Assembly: GCA_014874385.1 (NCBI GenBank)
Contig: JACWAE010000016.1
Coordinates: 1-64,000 of the forward strand
Length of the DNA: 64,000 nt
Origin: Dehalococcoidia bacterium
GTDB lineage: Bacteria > Chloroflexota > Dehalococcoidia > SZUA-161
Direction: 5' to 3'
Positions within the stretch are counted from its first letter, which is position 1. Every line of letters starts with the position of its first letter. Made by a program: the position numbers and the translations under genes. A model generated the notes under the pieces. The model ran no database searches and was not told the DNA's origin. It saw only the letters and a program-made list of their open reading frames with translations. This document shows positions 16,935-25,825 of the stretch, in pieces.

Positions 16935-17543
16935 ATGTATCTTATGCCAGAAGCTAAAAATAAAAGGAAACAAGAGATTTTGACAATTGCGGCAAGGTTA
17001 TTTCGGCAGAAAGGTTACAACGCTACAAGCATGAATGATTTGGCCAAGGAGTGTGGGCTATTTAAAGGCAGCTTATATCACTATTTTAAAAATAAGGAAG
17101 AAATCCTACAAGAAGTTATTCAACCATACTTTGAATATTTACTACCGCATTTGGAAGCAATAGATAGCAGTAAGATGATGCCGACGGAAAAACTACGCAT
17201 GAGTCTGGAAATTCAAATGAGAGCAATAGAGGCGAACCGCGATGCTGTAAGCGTCGCGCTCAGAGAGGATCGCGCTGTAGCGAATGCTTATAGGGAAACA
17301 TATATTGCACAGCGTAACCGTCTCGAAGACCATTTGGTAGCTATTCTTGAAGAGGGGATAGAAAAGGGTATGTTCAGGAAAGTGGACATCAGATTGATGT
17401 CGAAAGCCATCCTTGGCATGTGCAATTGGGCGACTGTGTGGTACAGTACTAGCGGCAGGTTAAGCTCGAAAGCGATTGCTGAACATTTTACAGATTTGGC
17501 TATCTCCGGCCTTGAAACCAAGCACCTTAGCCGGCTTGATTAG
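16935..17543 (+). CDS. TetR/AcrR-family transcriptional repressor
   Basis: A 202-residue regulator with the N-terminal helix-turn-helix AARLFRQKGYNATSMNDLAKECGLFKGSLYHYFKNKEEIL (two stretches, about residues 17-58) and a helical ligand-binding C-terminal domain. Members acting on fatty-acid and aromatic catabolism typically bind acyl-CoAs. Two in-frame ATGs occur (16935 and 16944), neither with a good ribosome-binding site. The operator CCAAACGTTTGG precedes it and recurs before two catabolic operons in this window, so it likely represses itself, the 2-hydroxyacyl-CoA dehydratase block and the reductase gene at 25.8 kb. The inducer is unknown. Confidence 0.9.
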   Translation: MYLMPEAKNKRKQEILTIAARLFRQKGYNATSMNDLAKECGLFKGSLYHYFKNKEEILQEVIQPYFEYLLPHLEAIDSSKMMPTEKLRMSLEIQMRAIEANRDAVSVALREDRAVANAYRETYIAQRNRLEDHLVAILEEGIEKGMFRKVDIRLMSKAILGMCNWATVWYSTSGRLSSKAIAEHFTDLAISGLETKHLSRLD

Positions 17544-17546
17544 CCC

Positions 17547-17759
17547 TTACCGCTTCAGGATACGAAAAACAGTACTCATCGAGACGTAACGTCCTCTAGC
17601 ATCGACAAGCTTCAAGGCCAACTGCCGGGACAAGAACTCCGGTGATACCCCTGCCAAGGTCAGTATCTTTGCCTCTTCCTCGAGTAATTGAACCCACATG
17701 CTGGCAAGATGCCGCTTTATCCATATCTCATGGAGTTCTAGCCGGATAGGTGAAGACAA
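17547..17759 (-). pseudogene. IS3-type transposase fragment
   Basis: A 70-residue frame ending in SPEFLSRQLALKLVDARGRYVSMSTVFRILKR followed by a stop. (Key residues: S-RQLALK, STVFRILKR.) This matches the segment just before the DDE core in IS3-group OrfB transposases, where SxRELA...SESTVYRLLKR is typical. The catalytic domain and terminal repeats are missing, so it is a decayed insertion-sequence remnant. It starts three bases after the tetR stop, on the other strand. Confidence 0.5.
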
Positions 17760-17761
17760 GC

Positions 17762-17965
17762 TCAGTCCTGGAACAGCACCGAGAGGTTTCCTCCATTCTG
17801 TGGAGCTATATCATCAGCAACCTTGGCGGTAAGCCCGGAAGTATTGAGCATATAGGCCAGTCTTTCAATTGGTTCAGCCCTCGCCGCATCCTTTTTCTGC
17901 GTCTCTGCGACGAAAATTATACGCTTTGGTGCCTTCGAGCCCAGAGGTCTGGCAGCTGATAACAC
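17762..17965 (-). pseudogene. Ketopantoate reductase-like (PanE/ApbA) fragment
   Basis: A 67-residue frame whose centre (KRIIFVAETQKKDAARAEPI...MLNTSGLTAKVADDIAPQ) looks like the middle strand of 2-dehydropantoate 2-reductases, between the NAD domain and the helical C-terminal domain. Both flanking domains are missing. It adjoins the transposase fragment, which may mark the break. The family call is tentative. Confidence 0.35.
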
Positions 17966-18085
17966 TTCACATCCGAAAGGTGCTCAGACTCCATGAGGAA
18001 CAGGATATGCGTGCTGTTGTCTCCTCATAATTATCCAGGGGTAGGGTGTCCCTATCACGAATAGTACCTACTTGCTTTTGAGAGG

Positions 18086-18424
18086 TCACTTCCGCCATGT
18101 CATGATGGGCTCATACACCGCCTGCCAGGGTGCTTCAAACTCTTCCCCTGCCCATGTTTTCTTTGTGTCAGCTACGGCAGCGGCCATAAAAGGGCTTGCA
18201 AACCACGCTTCGACGCCCCCCTTATCTTTGAAGTCGTAGGTTGTCAGATACGTAGGGTTTTGCCCCTCGATTACAGGCACCAGCTTATATCGGGTCACAG
18301 ACATAACGTGTTCGGACTTAAACAGAAGTGGAATGTGTGTTTCGTTGTACCATTTGTTGAACTTATCATCTTGTCCGGGTCTACATTGGATGCCTCCCAG
18401 GTATATTGTCGGCTTGTTTACCAC
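18086..18424 (-). CDS. Small dimeric alpha/beta-barrel-like protein
   Basis: A 112-residue protein with the pattern of ferredoxin-like dimeric barrels of the EthD/YCII/Dabb type: a first strand IYLGGIQCRPG, then DDKFNKWYNETHIPLL with the conserved HIP-like histidine, a strand VTRYKLVPV, and a C-terminal helix/strand FASPFMAAAV. Such proteins often serve small-molecule catabolism as isomerases, lyases or stability factors. It is divergent from an SDR gene across a perfect palindrome with two -35 boxes, so the two are probably co-regulated. The reaction is unknown. Confidence 0.7.
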   Translation of the reverse strand: MVNKPTIYLGGIQCRPGQDDKFNKWYNETHIPLLFKSEHVMSVTRYKLVPVIEGQNPTYLTTYDFKDKGGVEAWFASPFMAAAVADTKKTWAGEEFEAPWQAVYEPIMTWRK

Positions 18425-18490
18425 TTTTTCCTCCTTTGGCTATTACTCCGCTCTAGTATCGTAGAAATAATAGAGTTTCGTCTACCTGTC

Positions 18491-18510
18491 TGTCAAGCAT
18501 ATGCTTGACA
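18491..18510. promoter_or_regulatory. Perfect 20-bp palindrome carrying two divergent -35 boxes
   Basis: The half-site TGTCAAGCAT is joined to its exact reverse complement. Each arm contains TTGACA, one per strand (18505-18510 plus; 18491-18496 minus). On the minus strand TATTAT follows after 18 bases; on the plus strand a weaker CTATTA follows after 18 bases. It lies between the divergent genes 18424 (minus) and 18585 (plus). A dimeric repressor bound here would block both -35 elements at once. It differs from the CCAAACGTTTGG operator, so another regulator is implied. Confidence 0.65.
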
Positions 18511-18584
18511 AATTAATTATGTCTGTTACTATTACCGACGAGTTATTCTTAGCTGGCTTGAAACAATAGACCGCGGAGGAAACA

Positions 18585-19358
18585 ATGAGATTTGAAGATA
18601 AAGTAGCGGTGGTAACTGGAGCTGGTACAGGCATCGGCAAAGCAACTGCCCTCGCCTTTGCACGAGAGGGCGCAAATGTAGTGATCGCTGATATAGATCT
18701 CGAATCAGCAGAAGCAGTAACAAAGGAAATTAAGTCGCTCGGGCGGAAAGCTCTTACGATAAAGACCGACGTGTCTAATAAGCCCGATGTAGTTCGGATG
18801 GTAGATAAGGTTGTACAAGAGTTTAGAAAGATAGACATTCTGGTTAACAACGCCGGCGTTGTTGTGGTCTGTCCTACAGAGGAACTCGCGGAAGCAGATT
18901 GGGATAAAGTCGTATCTGTTGACCTCAAGGGAACGTTCCTATGTAGTCAGGCAGTTGCCCGCCAGATGATAAAACAAGGTTCAGGGAAAATTGTGAGTCT
19001 GGCATCGACTGCTGCACACAGGGGATTCTACGGTCTCGGAGCATATTGTGCGAGCAAAGGTGGGGTGCTTTCGCTTACTCGTCAGATGGCGGCAGAGTGG
19101 GCAAAATACAATATAAATGTTAACACGGTAAGTCCCAGTACTACGTTAACTGAAATGGTTAGGAAATACTATGAAGACACTGGAAAAAGCAAGGAAGACC
19201 AGATTAGATGGATACCGCTCGGACGATTGAATGAACCGGATGATGTATCCGCTGCCATTCTGTTTCTAGCTTCTGCTGATGCTGATAATATCACAGGTCG
19301 GGATATATTGATAGATGGGGGAGTGGCAACTCTTTTCTGGCCAAAGGGCGAACAATAG
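18585..19358 (+). CDS. Short-chain dehydrogenase/reductase
   Basis: A 257-residue SDR with TGAGTGIGKA, NNAG, the Ser in VSLASTAAH, and the Y-x3-K pair in GAYCASKGG. The end (ITGRDILIDGG...FWPKG) is shared with its paralogue at 19510-20280. The start follows a good GGAGG site (9 bases). It faces its paralogue tail to tail and is divergent from the small barrel protein. The substrate is unknown; 3-oxoacyl/3-hydroxyacyl or cyclic alcohols are typical. Confidence 0.88.
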   Translation: MRFEDKVAVVTGAGTGIGKATALAFAREGANVVIADIDLESAEAVTKEIKSLGRKALTIKTDVSNKPDVVRMVDKVVQEFRKIDILVNNAGVVVVCPTEELAEADWDKVVSVDLKGTFLCSQAVARQMIKQGSGKIVSLASTAAHRGFYGLGAYCASKGGVLSLTRQMAAEWAKYNINVNTVSPSTTLTEMVRKYYEDTGKSKEDQIRWIPLGRLNEPDDVSAAILFLASADADNITGRDILIDGGVATLFWPKGEQ

Positions 19359-19509
19359 CCTTGTCCAGGTCTTTGACTACCACTCCCAAATGGTATAACC
19401 TTGAGGAACTGACTTCTCTATCTCGATAAACTTCATATCCCCCCCCCGCTTAGCAGGCTGCTTGCTGGTATGAAGATATGCTTCAAGGTTATTGCTTCTG
19501 CGGGAGAGC

Positions 19510-20280
19510 TTAACCCTTTTCCGGCCAGTAAAGGATGTTCGTTCCTCCATCCACTACGATGTCTTCTCCGGTTATGTTGCGTGAATCGTTAGATACCAGG
19601 AACAGGACTGCGTTGGCTATATCCTCCGGCATGTTATCTCGCTCGAGAGGTACGTACTTAAGGTGGGCTTTAGGGTCTATTCCCTGCTCCTCGAAATATC
19701 TCTGGAGAAGACTTGTAACGGTAGTGCTCGGGCTAATTGTATTTACGTTAATATTGTATTTCCCCCATTCTACGGCCAGTTCTCTGCTGAATCCGCAGAT
19801 ACCGGCTTTGCTGGCGGCATAAGGTGCGATATATGCCAAACCCTTGTGTGCAGCGAGAGAGGCAATGCTCACAATCCTTCCGCTTCTCTGCTTAATCATG
19901 TGCTTGCCGACCTCTCTGCAGCAGAGGAATGTGCCCTTCAGGTTCAGAGTAACCACCTTATCCCAGTCCTCCTCGCTCAATTGTTCGGTCGGGGATGGGA
20001 TGGTAGTGCCCGCGTTATTGACCAGTATGTCTACTCTCCCGAAATGGGTTAGGGTCTGTTCGACCATTTGGCTAACCTCACTACTATTGGTCACGTTTGT
20101 CTTGATTGCTATGGCTTCGCCGCCAGATGACGCGATTCTTCCCGCCACGCCTTGGGCAGTTTCCTCGTTGATGTCTGCAATCACCACTTTGGCACCTTCT
20201 TTTGCGAGAGTGACAGCAATTGCCTCTCCAATTCCCTGTCCGCTACCTGTTACTATTGCCACCTTTCCGTCAAGTTTCAT
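19510..20280 (-). CDS. Short-chain dehydrogenase/reductase, paralogue of the preceding SDR
   Basis: A 256-residue SDR with TGSGQGIGEA, NNAG, the Ser in VSIASLAAH and the Y-x3-K in APYAASKAG. The C-terminal ITGEDIVVDGGTNILYWPEKG resembles the neighbour at 18585-19358, so the pair probably arose by duplication. It is the last gene after the livHMGF-binding protein series, 218 bases downstream of the binding protein, and a strong hairpin lies in that gap. Confidence 0.88.
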   Translation of the reverse strand: MKLDGKVAIVTGSGQGIGEAIAVTLAKEGAKVVIADINEETAQGVAGRIASSGGEAIAIKTNVTNSSEVSQMVEQTLTHFGRVDILVNNAGTTIPSPTEQLSEEDWDKVVTLNLKGTFLCCREVGKHMIKQRSGRIVSIASLAAHKGLAYIAPYAASKAGICGFSRELAVEWGKYNINVNTISPSTTVTSLLQRYFEEQGIDPKAHLKYVPLERDNMPEDIANAVLFLVSNDSRNITGEDIVVDGGTNILYWPEKG

Positions 20281-20340
20281 AGGGTGTGCAACCTCCTATA
20301 AGTTTCAACATTACTTTTGTGCTTTCCAAGACGAGATACT

Positions 20341-20376
20341 CTGTACAGAGAGGGGCAAAAGCCCCTCTCTGTACAG
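20341..20376. repeat. Perfect 16-bp stem-loop, loop of four
   Basis: CTGTACAGAGAGGGGC, loop AAAA, then the exact reverse complement. It lies after the binding-protein gene and before the SDR gene, both on the minus strand. There is no T tract after it, so it is either a processing or mRNA-stabilising hairpin or a copy of the intergenic hairpin repeats seen elsewhere in the window. A full rho-independent terminator is unlikely. Confidence 0.6.
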
Positions 20377-20498
20377 CGGATATATGCGCACAAATTCTAG
20401 CAATCCACGCCAGAAACCCTGATAACTTTATGTTGCTCAGGTGAGGTCAGCTAAATCTAATTGAGAGGCCCTCGCCTTGCCCAGAATGCTATCCGGCT

Positions 20499-21719
20499 TC
20501 AGGGTATATCCATTTTTGTTACGGAAATTTGTGTGAGGTTTCCATTTACTACCTTGCTGAGTCCCTGATAGCCCTCCAATTGTCTCAGTGCTCCGTATGT
20601 CTGGAGTCCTGCCATCTTTGCCTGTGTGTCTCCCCAGTATGAAAACGTCCAATTGGGGTCATCAAACACCTTGAGCACCTGCGCGGGGTCTGTACTGCCG
20701 GCTTTCTGTATAGCCTGGACATATATATTAATTACTGCGTACCCAAGGTAAGTGTCGAAATCCATGTCTGTTTTGTATTTCGCCTTCCATTCAGCAGCCA
20801 CATCTCTTACAGCTTTAGGCCATAATGGGCTAGAGAAATCGGAGATTACAAACCTTCCGCCCTCAAGATTTTGCAGACCGACTATACTAACCAGCTGGTC
20901 CCAAGTTGATTCGCCAGCCCAGATTTGCCCCTTATATCCCAGCTCTCTGGCTTGTGCGATAACTAAGTCCATGGTAGAGCCCTGGGTAAGCGCTGTAAAT
21001 ATAACATCGGGGTTTTCCTTTACCACAGGGGTTAATATTGAATAGAAGTCGGTGGTGCCGGGAGCAAAGAACACATCTTTCACTTGGAGACCGAGCTTGT
21101 CTGTTGTCACATGAGTGGCAGCGGCCGCACTATGTCCAAAGTCGTCATCGCTGTTGATCTGTACAATGGTTTTCACATTAGGGCTTAGCTTGAGGTTAGC
21201 GGTAATCATAGCACCGAGCCATGCCCAATTAGGATAGGAGCAATTCCAGTAGTAGGTATAGCCCTTGGGTACGGCTATTTTCAGATACTCGCCAGCGCTT
21301 ATCCCAGAACAAAGGGTTTCGGCCTTTTGAAAGATGGGCATAGCAGCCTGCTCACCATCATATGAAAGAGGGCCAAAGACAAAATGAATGCCTTCGTCCA
21401 CGATTTGGGCAGCCGCGGTTGCGGTAGCGGTACCACTATATTGGTCGTCGAAGCTCTCTAAGTTTATCTTGTACATGACATTGCCTACTTTGAAGCCGCC
21501 CTGTTCATTAATCAGATCTACAGCAAAATGAGCGCCATCGTCGAGTGGTATGCCCCAAGCCGCGACAGGCCCAGAGAGTGTATTTAAAGATGCCATTTTT
21601 ATCGTTTGAACAGAGGGGGTCGCAGAGGGGGTCGCCTTACTCCCACAGGCTATACCCACTCCTAAAATCAGAGCTAAAACAACAATCATAGTAACACTGA
21701 TTATAAAGCCTTTTCTCAT
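20499..21719 (-). CDS. Branched-chain amino-acid-type ABC transporter substrate-binding lipoprotein
   Basis: A 406-residue periplasmic-binding-type lipoprotein. The start is the ATG at 21719, preceded by AAAGGAG; it gives a clear signal peptide with the lipobox LGVGIAC. The frame upstream to 21827 is not part of the gene. The mature protein begins with a low-complexity T/P/S linker, then IKMASLNTLSGPVAAWGIPLDDGAHFAVDLINEQGG, the LivJ/LivK family start. It captures a small ligand (amino acid, amide or aromatic acid) for the LivHMGF permease encoded just upstream, 312 bases away. Confidence 0.9.
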   Translation of the reverse strand: MRKGFIISVTMIVVLALILGVGIACGSKATPSATPSVQTIKMASLNTLSGPVAAWGIPLDDGAHFAVDLINEQGGFKVGNVMYKINLESFDDQYSGTATATAAAQIVDEGIHFVFGPLSYDGEQAAMPIFQKAETLCSGISAGEYLKIAVPKGYTYYWNCSYPNWAWLGAMITANLKLSPNVKTIVQINSDDDFGHSAAAATHVTTDKLGLQVKDVFFAPGTTDFYSILTPVVKENPDVIFTALTQGSTMDLVIAQARELGYKGQIWAGESTWDQLVSIVGLQNLEGGRFVISDFSSPLWPKAVRDVAAEWKAKYKTDMDFDTYLGYAVINIYVQAIQKAGSTDPAQVLKVFDDPNWTFSYWGDTQAKMAGLQTYGALRQLEGYQGLSKVVNGNLTQISVTKMDIP

Positions 21720-22031
21720 TTTTCTCCTTTCAATCGTACCAAGGTTTTTTCCGCTTGCACCCAAAGTAAACGAACGAACCGTTGTGTCCAGTGCAATGGG
21801 ACTCAGTTTAAATGTTGTTATTCCCACCCCCTTTCAGTAAAGCCACCGCCGTACCTAGCGTTACAGTGTTGACTTCACTCGCATCTAGTTGTTCAATACT
21901 GGTCGATTAGAGGCTAGTTGCAACTTTTTTCATTAGACTACGCCGGTCAAAGTGAAATCTTTCCCTGCGGAGGGGGTCAGATTATAATAAAAAAGACAAT
22001 TGTAAATAGAGACGAATCATGGGCAAGCTTT

Positions 22032-22745
22032 CTATATGCCTAGGTAAGCCCTTTTTACGTCTTCGCTCTCTTTAAGTTCTTTGGTAGTGCCCTGTAAAAT
22101 TACTTTGCCAACCTCAAGAACATAGCCGCGGTGAGCAAGCGATAGTGCCATGCTGGCATTCTGTTCCACTATGATTGTCGTTACCCCAAGCGTCTTGTTA
22201 AGGTTCTTGATTATCTCGCTTATCTCTTCCACCATCAGAGGCGATAACCCGAGGGACGGTTCATCGAGTAATAGAAGGCTTGGACGTGCCATTAGCGCTC
22301 TGCCAATAGCAACCATCTGTTGCTCCCCGCCACTCAATGTCCCTGCTGCTTGCCTTGTCCTTTTCTTTAGAATAGGGAAGTGCTTATAAACCTCCTCGAT
22401 GTCCTTCTCTATTTCTTCCCGTCCGTCGGTTCGTTTGTAGGCACCCATTTTCAGATTATCAATAACTGACATGTACGGAAACATTCCCCTTCCTTCAGGA
22501 ACGTGGGCAACACCCATTTTGACAATGTTGGCTGGAGACTCTCCATCAATTCTTTTGCCCTTAAAATATATCTCCCCTGACGTAATGGTATTAAGTCCTG
22601 ATATAGTCCTCAAGATAGTGGTCTTACCTGCTCCATTTGAGCCGATGAGTGTCACAATATCACCATTAAATACCTCAAGAGAGACGCCTTTGACGGCCTC
22701 CACTTTTCCGTAGTGCACTCTTATATCAACGACTTTAAGTAGCAT
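22032..22745 (-). CDS. livF: Branched-chain amino-acid-type ABC transporter ATPase
   Basis: A 237-residue ATPase with Walker A GSNGAGKTT, signature LSGGEQQ, Walker B LLLLDEPSLGL and the H-loop-equivalent region TIIVEQNA, typical of LivF. The start at 22745 overlaps the end of livG by 11 bases; the frame upstream to 22772 is not needed. It energises uptake with LivG through LivH/LivM. Confidence 0.92.
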   Translation of the reverse strand: MLLKVVDIRVHYGKVEAVKGVSLEVFNGDIVTLIGSNGAGKTTILRTISGLNTITSGEIYFKGKRIDGESPANIVKMGVAHVPEGRGMFPYMSVIDNLKMGAYKRTDGREEIEKDIEEVYKHFPILKKRTRQAAGTLSGGEQQMVAIGRALMARPSLLLLDEPSLGLSPLMVEEISEIIKNLNKTLGVTTIIVEQNASMALSLAHRGYVLEVGKVILQGTTKELKESEDVKRAYLGI

Positions 22746-23505
22746 TTGCCTTGGCTCCGAGATAGGCTTCAATTACCGCAATGTTCTGCGTTATTTCTTT
22801 GGGCGAGCCCTCGGCAATCTTCTTACCGTAATTCAGCACTATAATTCTTTCACACAATCCCATAACTGCTTTCATATTGTGTTCCACTAGGAGAACGGTT
22901 GTGCCCATTTCCTGCATCATCTTTCTTATCATAGACATAGTGGACGCCGTCTCCTCGGCGTTCATACCGGTTACGGGTTCATCCAGCATTATCACGTCAG
23001 GATTAGAGGAAAGGGCTATCGCCATTCCCAGCAACCGCTGATATCCGTGGGGCAAATCTCCAGAGCGTTCGTTACTTCGAGTTGCCAAACCGAGCACCTC
23101 CATTAGCTCCGTTGCGCGGCGCTCTAGCTCAGTTCGCTTATGTGCAGTTCGGAAACCGAAAAGTGCATCGAACAGTCCGGATTTATAGTGCAGATGCAAA
23201 CCTGCTAGCACGTTTTCCCGTACGGTTAAATCTGAATATAGCAGAGTATGCTGGAAAGTGCGCACTAAACCTTTACTTGCTATCTTGTCTATGCTGAGAC
23301 CGGTAATATCTTCCCCCTTGAAAAACACCTTTCCTGCAGATGGTTTAAAATATCCACTGATGACATTGAATGCGGTACTCTTACCAGCGCCGTTCGGACC
23401 AATGAGACCGAGTATTTCTCCTTTATTAATTTCGAGGTCCAGGTGATCTACCGCCACCAGCCCTCCAAACTCCTTGGTCAACCCTTTAACTTGAAGTATT
23501 GCCAT
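22735..23505 (-). CDS. livG: Branched-chain amino-acid-type ABC transporter ATPase
   Basis: A 256-residue LivG-type ATPase with Walker A GPNGAGKST, the family-specific signature LPHGYQR in place of LSGGQ, Walker B VIMLDEPVTGM and VLLVEHNM. It overlaps livM upstream by 20 bases and livF downstream by 11. Order livH-livM-livG-livF is canonical. Confidence 0.92.
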   Translation of the reverse strand: MAILQVKGLTKEFGGLVAVDHLDLEINKGEILGLIGPNGAGKSTAFNVISGYFKPSAGKVFFKGEDITGLSIDKIASKGLVRTFQHTLLYSDLTVRENVLAGLHLHYKSGLFDALFGFRTAHKRTELERRATELMEVLGLATRSNERSGDLPHGYQRLLGMAIALSSNPDVIMLDEPVTGMNAEETASTMSMIRKMMQEMGTTVLLVEHNMKAVMGLCERIIVLNYGKKIAEGSPKEITQNIAVIEAYLGAKANAT

Positions 23506-24520
23506 ATGGCTCGTTATCCTTTTTGCTCGAAGCTTTTCTGAACCAGCCTGGAATACTTTCCAGCAAGGAGCTTATCCCCTTGGGGAAACGCAGCATCACC
23601 ACGATCAGTATAACCCCGAGAATAATAGGCCCTATTTTGGGGTCGTAGTGGGGTATATAAGTAAGTCCTGTTGTAATACCCGTCATAATTACGACACCGT
23701 AGACCGGCCCCCAAACACTATAAACGCCTCCGATTACTGCATAAAGGAGTATTAGGATCAGCACGTTGAAGTCGAACGTAGATGGTTGGATAGAACCCAG
23801 GTAGGAAGCAAAAAAAGCCCCTGCGATACCGGCAAAAAAGCACCCGATGCAAAACGCGGTGATAGAATATAACATAACGTTGACCCCACTGGACCTTGCG
23901 AGGTCTGCATTAATACCTATACAGCGCAGCGTGAAACCGAAACGAGATTTTTCAATGCGGGACATAACAAGCATGGTTATTACTGCGAGAACTAGGGCAA
24001 GATAAAAATAGGAAACTAGACTTCCGAACTCTAAGCCAAATATCGTGTTAGGGGCAGATATGTTGAATATGCCACTAAAACGTCCAAAAAAGGGAAAAGT
24101 ACTCCATATTAAAACCAGGACAGAGGCAAAAGCTAGAGTAGAGATAGCGAAAAATATCCCTTTCAATCTGAGCAGTATGCGTCCGATGATTGCCGCGGAG
24201 GCTGCTGCAAAAACGCCAGCCAGAAGAGTGCTGAGCCACCAATTCCAATTAAGCCGTGTCACAAATAACGCTAACGTATAGGCTCCGATGCCAAAGAACG
24301 CCTGCGGTGCCATACTGAAAATGCCGGCACTGAGCGCCAAACGGAAACCCGCTACTAGCATTATCATGTATAGCATACTGATGAAGATACGCAAGTAAAA
24401 CGAGCTAGATACGAAGGTTGGAATAAGGAAAAGTAGGATGAGTATGACAATGGTTATCACTGGTTTACTATAAAAGCGCCAGGCTGTTTTAACCTTTACT
24501 CCTGACTGTACCGGATGCAC
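23486..24520 (-). CDS. livM: Branched-chain amino-acid-type ABC transporter permease
   Basis: A 344-residue integral membrane protein with about eight to nine hydrophobic helices and the LivM hallmark ALSAGIFSMAPQAFFGIGAYTLAL. It starts one base after livH. The C-terminal tail after GWFRKASSKKDNEP is polar and cytoplasmic. It pairs with LivH to form the channel. Confidence 0.92.
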   Translation of the reverse strand: MHPVQSGVKVKTAWRFYSKPVITIVILILLFLIPTFVSSSFYLRIFISMLYMIMLVAGFRLALSAGIFSMAPQAFFGIGAYTLALFVTRLNWNWWLSTLLAGVFAAASAAIIGRILLRLKGIFFAISTLAFASVLVLIWSTFPFFGRFSGIFNISAPNTIFGLEFGSLVSYFYLALVLAVITMLVMSRIEKSRFGFTLRCIGINADLARSSGVNVMLYSITAFCIGCFFAGIAGAFFASYLGSIQPSTFDFNVLILILLYAVIGGVYSVWGPVYGVVIMTGITTGLTYIPHYDPKIGPIILGVILIVVMLRFPKGISSLLESIPGWFRKASSKKDNEPYGNTSS

Positions 24521-24521
24521 G

Positions 24522-25379
24522 CTACATCTCCTCGATTCCTAGCAGGCCTTTTGGTCTCATTAGTAGAACAACGATAGCTGCTAAAAAGACCAACATAGTA
24601 GCGTAGTTGCTTCCCAGATATGAAGTTGTAATGCTATTAATGAAACCTACAATGAAGGCCGCGATTATGGTACCCGGGATGCTGCCCAAGCCGCCTATGA
24701 TGATTATCACAAAGCCCATTAAAAGTTGAGGGCTCCCTATGTAAGGATTGATAAAGAATAAACCTCCAGCCAAGACACCGCCAGCAGCAGCAAGTGCGCA
24801 ACCGATTCCTATGGCAAGTGAAGACACACCGTCTATGTTCACTCCCATCAGTCGAGCTGCGTCTGGATTCTGAGTAGCCGCCCGCATGGCGCGCCCTGCC
24901 TTAGTCTTTGACAGGAAGAGCAATAGTGCTACTGTGAGAATAACGCCGATAACTATGGTGACAATTCGCTCTTGAGAAAGCGTAGCGCCTGCCAGGGACA
25001 CAATACCTTGAAGGCTTGAAGGGAAAGCTATACTCTTGTCTTGCGCGCCCGCGGTCACCAGCATGGTTGCCTGAAAAAACCACATAAGCCCAAGTGTCAC
25101 TATTGCGGCGGGGAGCAAGTTGCCACGGAACGGCTTGAGAATAAACCTCTCTAATATTACCCAGAGCAGCCCCACAGCTACCATGGATAAAACCATCCCT
25201 AGAAAAAAGTTCATGTTGAGGATATGTGTGAAAAGCCATGCGCCGTAGGCACCCAGCATGTACACTTCGCCGTGTGCGAAGTTGATGACGCGCATGATTC
25301 CGAAAATCAAGCTGAGTCCCAGGGCGAACAAAACAAAGAGAACGCTCAACATGATGCTATTTGCTACGATTTGCGCCAT
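24522..25379 (-). CDS. livH: Branched-chain amino-acid-type ABC transporter permease
   Basis: A 285-residue membrane protein with the LivH signature LSLIFGIMRVINFAHGEVYMLGAY and a GRAMRAATQNPDAARLMGVN cytoplasmic loop that contacts the ATPases. It is the first gene of the transporter operon; AAAGGAG lies shortly before the ATG. The strongest promoter candidates upstream were not clear. Confidence 0.92.
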   Translation of the reverse strand: MAQIVANSIMLSVLFVLFALGLSLIFGIMRVINFAHGEVYMLGAYGAWLFTHILNMNFFLGMVLSMVAVGLLWVILERFILKPFRGNLLPAAIVTLGLMWFFQATMLVTAGAQDKSIAFPSSLQGIVSLAGATLSQERIVTIVIGVILTVALLLFLSKTKAGRAMRAATQNPDAARLMGVNIDGVSSLAIGIGCALAAAGGVLAGGLFFINPYIGSPQLLMGFVIIIIGGLGSIPGTIIAAFIVGFINSITTSYLGSNYATMLVFLAAIVVLLMRPKGLLGIEEM

Positions 25380-25825
25380 CGTTCTCCTTTTTCCTTCTGG
25401 GCGTCATCAACTAAATCCAACGCGCCGCATAACAAGACTCACGGTACGTTACTGATTTTCCATGATTACATAGCTTCTCCGATTGCTGAAGTTCAATGGC
25501 AGGTGCTGACTGGTTATACGGTAACAGATTGGTCATGCCAAGCACCAGCAACACGGTATCTCCCCGGAGGATGGCGGACGAAGTATCAATCGACTCTGCC
25601 AGACTGAAACAGCTGGGGGGTTCCTCCATATTTCGATGTTACCTATGTCAAGAAGCTCTTAGCCAGGGACTATATACTCACAATACTGTCACAGTTCTGG
25701 CAACTTCCTCTACGTGACCTCCTGCATTCAGGTTTTTTCCTTAGACCATCCATGATGGTCTAAATTAACCTAAACAAGCAGAGCCAACCTGGATAAAGCC
25801 TTGTTTCGAACTTATGGTTCTGTTC
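25380..25825. other. Intergenic stretch upstream of livH
   Basis: About 445 bases between two minus-strand operons. Small open frames on both strands (for example 25411-25629 minus) show no recognised motif. The only clear structure is the inverted repeat at 25741-25763. It should also hold the livH promoter, but no convincing -35/-10 pair was found. Confidence 0.35.
25741..25763. promoter_or_regulatory. Inverted repeat TTAGACCATC-CAT-GATGGTCTAA
   Basis: Two exact 10-base arms with a 3-base spacer. It lies about 60 bases past the stop of the 25826 reductase gene and 360 bases upstream of livH. It lacks a T tract in the direction of transcription, so it looks more like a regulator-binding site than a terminator. 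The repressor is unknown. Confidence 0.45.
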
